Shown piece by piece: positions 22,541-23,964 of a stretch of 23,964 bases of DNA. The translations under genes and the position numbers were made by a program. The notes beneath the pieces are model-generated. The model ran no database searches. It was not told the DNA's origin and worked only from the letters and a program-made list of their open reading frames with translations. The DNA is taken from contig CAMOUZ010000008.1 in assembly GCA_946626795.1 (NCBI GenBank), positions 1 through 23,964 of the forward strand, in the 5' to 3' direction. Every line of letters starts with the position of its first letter. Within the stretch, counting starts at the first letter, position 1. This DNA comes from an uncultured Clostridia bacterium. Lineage in GTDB: Bacteria; Bacillota; Clostridia; Christensenellales; CAG-1252.

Positions 22541-22679
22541 TGGCGCACAGTTGAATAATTTTTCACCAACAGTGAAGCATTTTAGGTAAAAATGCTTCTA
22601 TTCTTCACTGTTGGGGAATAACTGTGCGCCAATACAGGGAAGCATTTTTCGGTGCGTTCCCTAAGGAGCGCACTTTTTT
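22541..22679 (+). ncRNA. Structured RNA unit A (first of a tandem pair)
   Basis: About 139 bases from predicted start to end of the T-run. Closing stem GGCGCACAGTT (22542-22552) with AACTGTGCGCC (22620-22630), 11 perfect pairs. Internal loop 13/5. Inner stem CCAACAGTGAAG (22566-22577) with CTTCACTGTTGG (22603-22614), 12 perfect pairs. Apical stem CATTTT with AAAATG, and the shared motif GGTAAAAATGC at its 3' side. A tail GGGAAGCATTTTTC leads to the terminator. No protein start in the unit is convincing. The architecture, lengths and order are repeated in unit B. No known RNA family recognised. Confidence 0.65.
22652..22679 (+). terminator. Terminator of RNA unit A
   Basis: GTGCGTTCC (22652-22660), loop CTAA, GGAGCGCAC (22665-22673), T(6). 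Nine pairs with one G-T. Identical to the hairpin at 22879-22906. Its 3' arm contains AAGGAG and is followed by TTG, but no recognisable protein follows here. Confidence 0.8.
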
Positions 22680-22729
22680 GTCTCTATGGCAACAAAAGAG
22701 GATTTACAGGGTGGAAATTTTATTGATTA

Positions 22730-22758
22730 TTGACTATTACGATGTTTTATGCCAAAAT
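22730..22758 (+). promoter_or_regulatory. Promoter of RNA unit B
   Basis: -35 TTGACT (22730-22735), 17-base spacer, weak -10 CAAAAT (22753-22758). The surrounding bases ATTGACTATT and TTTTATGCCA are shared with the promoter of unit A, showing that promoter and RNA were duplicated together. Confidence 0.4.
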
Positions 22759-22761
22759 AAT

Positions 22762-22906
22762 ATTGCGACACATATTAAGCATCCTATACACGAGAGTGCT
22801 TTTTACTTTGGTAAAAATGCATTCCCGTTATCTCGTGTATGGGAAATGTGTCGCAACATTCGGGAATTGCGTTTTTCAGTGCGTTCCCTAAGGAGCGCAC
22901 TTTTTT
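22762..22906 (+). ncRNA. Structured RNA unit B, probable leader of the SLOG-like gene
   Basis: About 145 bases. Closing stem TTGCGACACAT (22763-22773) with ATGTGTCGCAA (22846-22856), 11 perfect pairs. Internal loop 9/2. Inner stem CCTATACACGAGA (22783-22795) with TCTCGTGTATGGG (22831-22843), 13 pairs with one G-T. Apical stem TTTTTAC with GTAAAAA plus TGC/GCA, containing the shared GGTAAAAATGC. The tail GGGAATTGCGTTTTTC leads to the same terminator as unit A. The stems differ from A in nearly every base yet keep pairing, which supports a selected RNA structure. It lies directly before the SLOG-like gene, whose ribosome site is in the terminator. Confidence 0.65.
22879..22906 (+). terminator. 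Terminator of unit B that contains the SLOG gene's ribosome site
   Basis: GTGCGTTCC (22879-22887), loop CTAA, GGAGCGCAC (22892-22900), T(6). AAGGAG (22890-22895) lies in the loop and 3' arm, nine bases before the TTG start at 22905. When formed, the hairpin should both end transcription and hide the ribosome site. Confidence 0.75.
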
Positions 22907-23351
22907 GATCATTACGTTTTGCGGACATGCCGAGATAGGGAATAAAGAAGATCTCGTCGGGAAAGTATTATCCGTGATAAAGAAGGAAGCCGAAGAAGGC
23001 CCCGTCGATTTTTATTTGGGCGGATACGGAGATTTTGATTTCATAGCTTTACATGCAAGTAAGATGTATAAAAAGGAGAGCCCTTTGTCGAAGCTGAATT
23101 TTGTCACGCCTTATCTTGACGAAATCTATCTGAAAAGGCGGGAGATTCAGCTGGAAGAATATGACGAGATCCTTTATCCCGAGATCGAAAAGACATTGCC
23201 GAGATATGCCATCACGGCGCGCAATGAATGGATGATGAGAAAAGCGGACTTTGTCATTGCGTACGTTCGATATGGGTTCGGCGGCGCGGCAAAGACATTT
23301 GCATACGCCAAAAAGCGGAAAAAGCCGTATATAAATTTAGCGGAGAAATAA
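22905..23351 (+). CDS. SLOG-like (LOG/DprA-type Rossmann) nucleotide-binding protein
   Basis: 148 residues from TTG, giving M-IITFCGHAEIG, the natural opening of this fold. The in-frame ATG at 22839 would translate through the RNA stem and terminator and is rejected. Features: strand 1 IITFCGH; FYLGGYGDFD (36-45), the glycine-rich loop; FVTPYLDEIYL (66-76); RNEWMMRKADFVIAYV (106-121); GGAAKTFAYAKKR (126-138). These resemble the R-N..M and GG..T..YA motifs of SLOG-superfamily proteins such as YpsA/YoqJ, DprA and LOG, which bind nucleotides or nucleotide-derived ligands. The exact function is unknown. It is the only gene between recF and gyrB, where remB (extA) is often found in Bacillota. Confidence 0.8.
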   Translation: MIITFCGHAEIGNKEDLVGKVLSVIKKEAEEGPVDFYLGGYGDFDFIALHASKMYKKESPLSKLNFVTPYLDEIYLKRREIQLEEYDEILYPEIEKTLPRYAITARNEWMMRKADFVIAYVRYGFGGAAKTFAYAKKRKKPYINLAEK

Positions 23352-23386
23352 AAAAAGAGAGAAAATCACAAAAACCGCGATTTTAT

Positions 23387-23395
23387 TGTGGATAA
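23387..23395 (-). promoter_or_regulatory. Perfect DnaA box upstream of gyrB
   Basis: TGTGGATAA, the exact reverse complement of the consensus TTATCCACA, beside about 60 bases that are almost only A and T (23401-23465). It is the only perfect box I found in the window's intergenic DNA. Confidence 0.65.
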
Positions 23396-23420
23396 CTCCG
23401 AAAAAATTTTTCAAAAAGTA

Positions 23421-23450
23421 TTTACTTTTATAATATCTATAATATATAAT
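23421..23450 (+). promoter_or_regulatory. gyrB promoter
   Basis: -35 TTTACT (23421-23426), 18-base spacer, perfect -10 TATAAT (23445-23450). The region is so AT-rich that other registers are possible (TATAAT also at 23429-23434). The leader of about 80 bases contains the alternating purine-pyrimidine tract. Confidence 0.5.
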
Positions 23451-23459
23451 ATATATTAT

Positions 23460-23504
23460 TATATACGCGCGCGTGCCTGCGCGCACACATATACACACGT
23501 ATAT
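23460..23504. repeat. Z-DNA-prone alternating pyrimidine-purine tract in the gyrB leader
   Basis: Bases 23460-23476 alternate strictly (TATATA then CGCGCGCG, TGC). After one CC break, 23478-23504 alternate again for 27 bases (TGCGCGCACACA, TATA, CACACG, TATAT). GCGCGC at 23467-23472 and 23479-23484 can also form a hairpin in the RNA. Confidence 0.75.
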
Positions 23505-23535
23505 CATTTATTCTGAAAAGATGACGGAGGGAAAA

Positions 23536-23964
23536 ATGGAAAGAAATAATTCCTATAACGAAGACGCCATACAAGTGCTTGAAGGGTTGGAGCCCGTTCG
23601 GGTGCGCCCGGGCATGTATATCGGCTCGACGGACGAGAGGGGACTGCATCACTTGGTCTCCGAGATCGTGGATAACAGTATCGACGAAGCGCTCGCCGGA
23701 TATTGCACGGATATCTACGTCGTGATCAATCCCGACGGAAGCGTCTCCGTGGAAGATAACGGACGCGGCATTCCGACGGGTTTCAAGAAGTCGGAAGGAA
23801 AGTCCGCCGTGGAAGTCGTTTTGACCAAGCTCCACGCGGGCGGTAAGTTCGGCGGCTCGGGCTATACGATCTCGGGCGGTCTGCACGGCGTGGGTCTTTC
23901 CGTCGTGAATGCGCTTTCGGAATGGCTCGTCGTGGAGATCTGCCAGAACGGCCACGTCTATAAG
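23536..23964 (+). CDS. gyrB: DNA gyrase subunit B, N-terminal part (cut by window edge)
   Basis: 143 codons of the GHKL ATPase domain. RPGMYIGSTDERGLHHLV (24-41), EIVDNSIDEALAGYC (43-57, with the ATP-site Glu43 and Asn47), VEDNGRGIP (72-80) and SGGLHGVG (113-120) are diagnostic. Gyrase introduces negative supercoils using ATP; GyrB supplies the ATPase and TOPRIM parts. GGAGG lies five bases before the ATG at 23536, preferred over an in-frame ATG at 23521 that precedes the ribosome site. ParE shares these motifs, but position after dnaA-dnaN-recF indicates gyrB. Confidence 0.96.
   Translation, partial: MERNNSYNEDAIQVLEGLEPVRVRPGMYIGSTDERGLHHLVSEIVDNSIDEALAGYCTDIYVVINPDGSVSVEDNGRGIPTGFKKSEGKSAVEVVLTKLHAGGKFGGSGYTISGGLHGVGLSVVNALSEWLVVEICQNGHVYK

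Noticed and set aside
22541..22906. The two RNA units as 6S RNA copies (some Bacillota have two 6S RNAs)
   Set aside because: Each unit is only about 140 bases, the central loops are small and asymmetric, and a separate terminator follows the closing stem; 6S RNAs are longer with a large central bubble.
22506..22907. CRISPR array or transposable element as an explanation of the repeats
   Set aside because: Only two copies, about 225 bases apart, with diverged interiors, no spacer regularity, no terminal inverted repeats or target duplication and no transposase.
22678..22909. 76-codon frame from the TTG after the unit A terminator, in the same context as the SLOG start
   Set aside because: It reads through the promoter and stems of unit B, has no recognisable protein features and ends at the second terminator; best explained as non-coding DNA left by duplication.

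Overview
The window looks like part of the chromosome of a spore-forming Bacillota, probably an uncultured gut-type member of Clostridia. The evidence is a full-length spo0A, a guanine-type purine riboswitch ahead of xpt, the dnaA-dnaN-recF-gyrB gene order and Gram-positive-type lipoprotein signals. The assignment to class is inference.

Left arm (1-2969, minus strand): an apparent operon reading leftward, rqcP (ribosome rescue), ispDF (MEP isoprenoid pathway fusion), a small SCP2-like protein, and an iron-alcohol-dehydrogenase-fold protein cut by the window edge that seems to have lost most metal ligands. Divergent from it, spo0A (3240-3995) has a good sigma-A promoter and two 0A-box-like sites.

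Purine block (4306-10577, plus strand): promoter, guanine-class riboswitch and terminator, then xpt and a complete BMP-type nucleoside ABC transporter (lipoprotein, double ATPase, two permeases). Salvage enzyme and importer are thus under one guanine sensor. A strong hairpin terminator after the lipoprotein gene probably lowers expression of the membrane parts.

Carbohydrate pair (10683-13265): a probable cytoplasmic helical-toroid lyase/hydrolase and a GH16 lipoprotein. Next comes one 1717-codon gene for a membrane-anchored extracytoplasmic protein that I read as five diverged repeats of about 300 residues. Its stop codon lies 22 bases before dnaA.

Replication block (18674-23964): dnaA, a 206-bp AT-rich gap with DnaA-box-like sites, dnaN, recF, then an unusual region (22506-22907) with two tandem, diverged copies of a structured RNA unit. 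Each unit has its own promoter, an 11-bp closing stem, an inner stem and a nearly identical terminator. Stem sequences differ between the copies but pairing is preserved. In the second copy the terminator's 3' arm contains the Shine-Dalgarno of a TTG-started SLOG-like gene, so it resembles a regulatory leader. gyrB follows, with a perfect DnaA box, an AT-rich promoter and a Z-DNA-prone alternating tract in its leader.

The strongest candidates for something undescribed are the tandem RNA units with the SLOG-like gene, and the giant repeat protein. No tRNA, rRNA, CRISPR array or insertion sequence was recognised.
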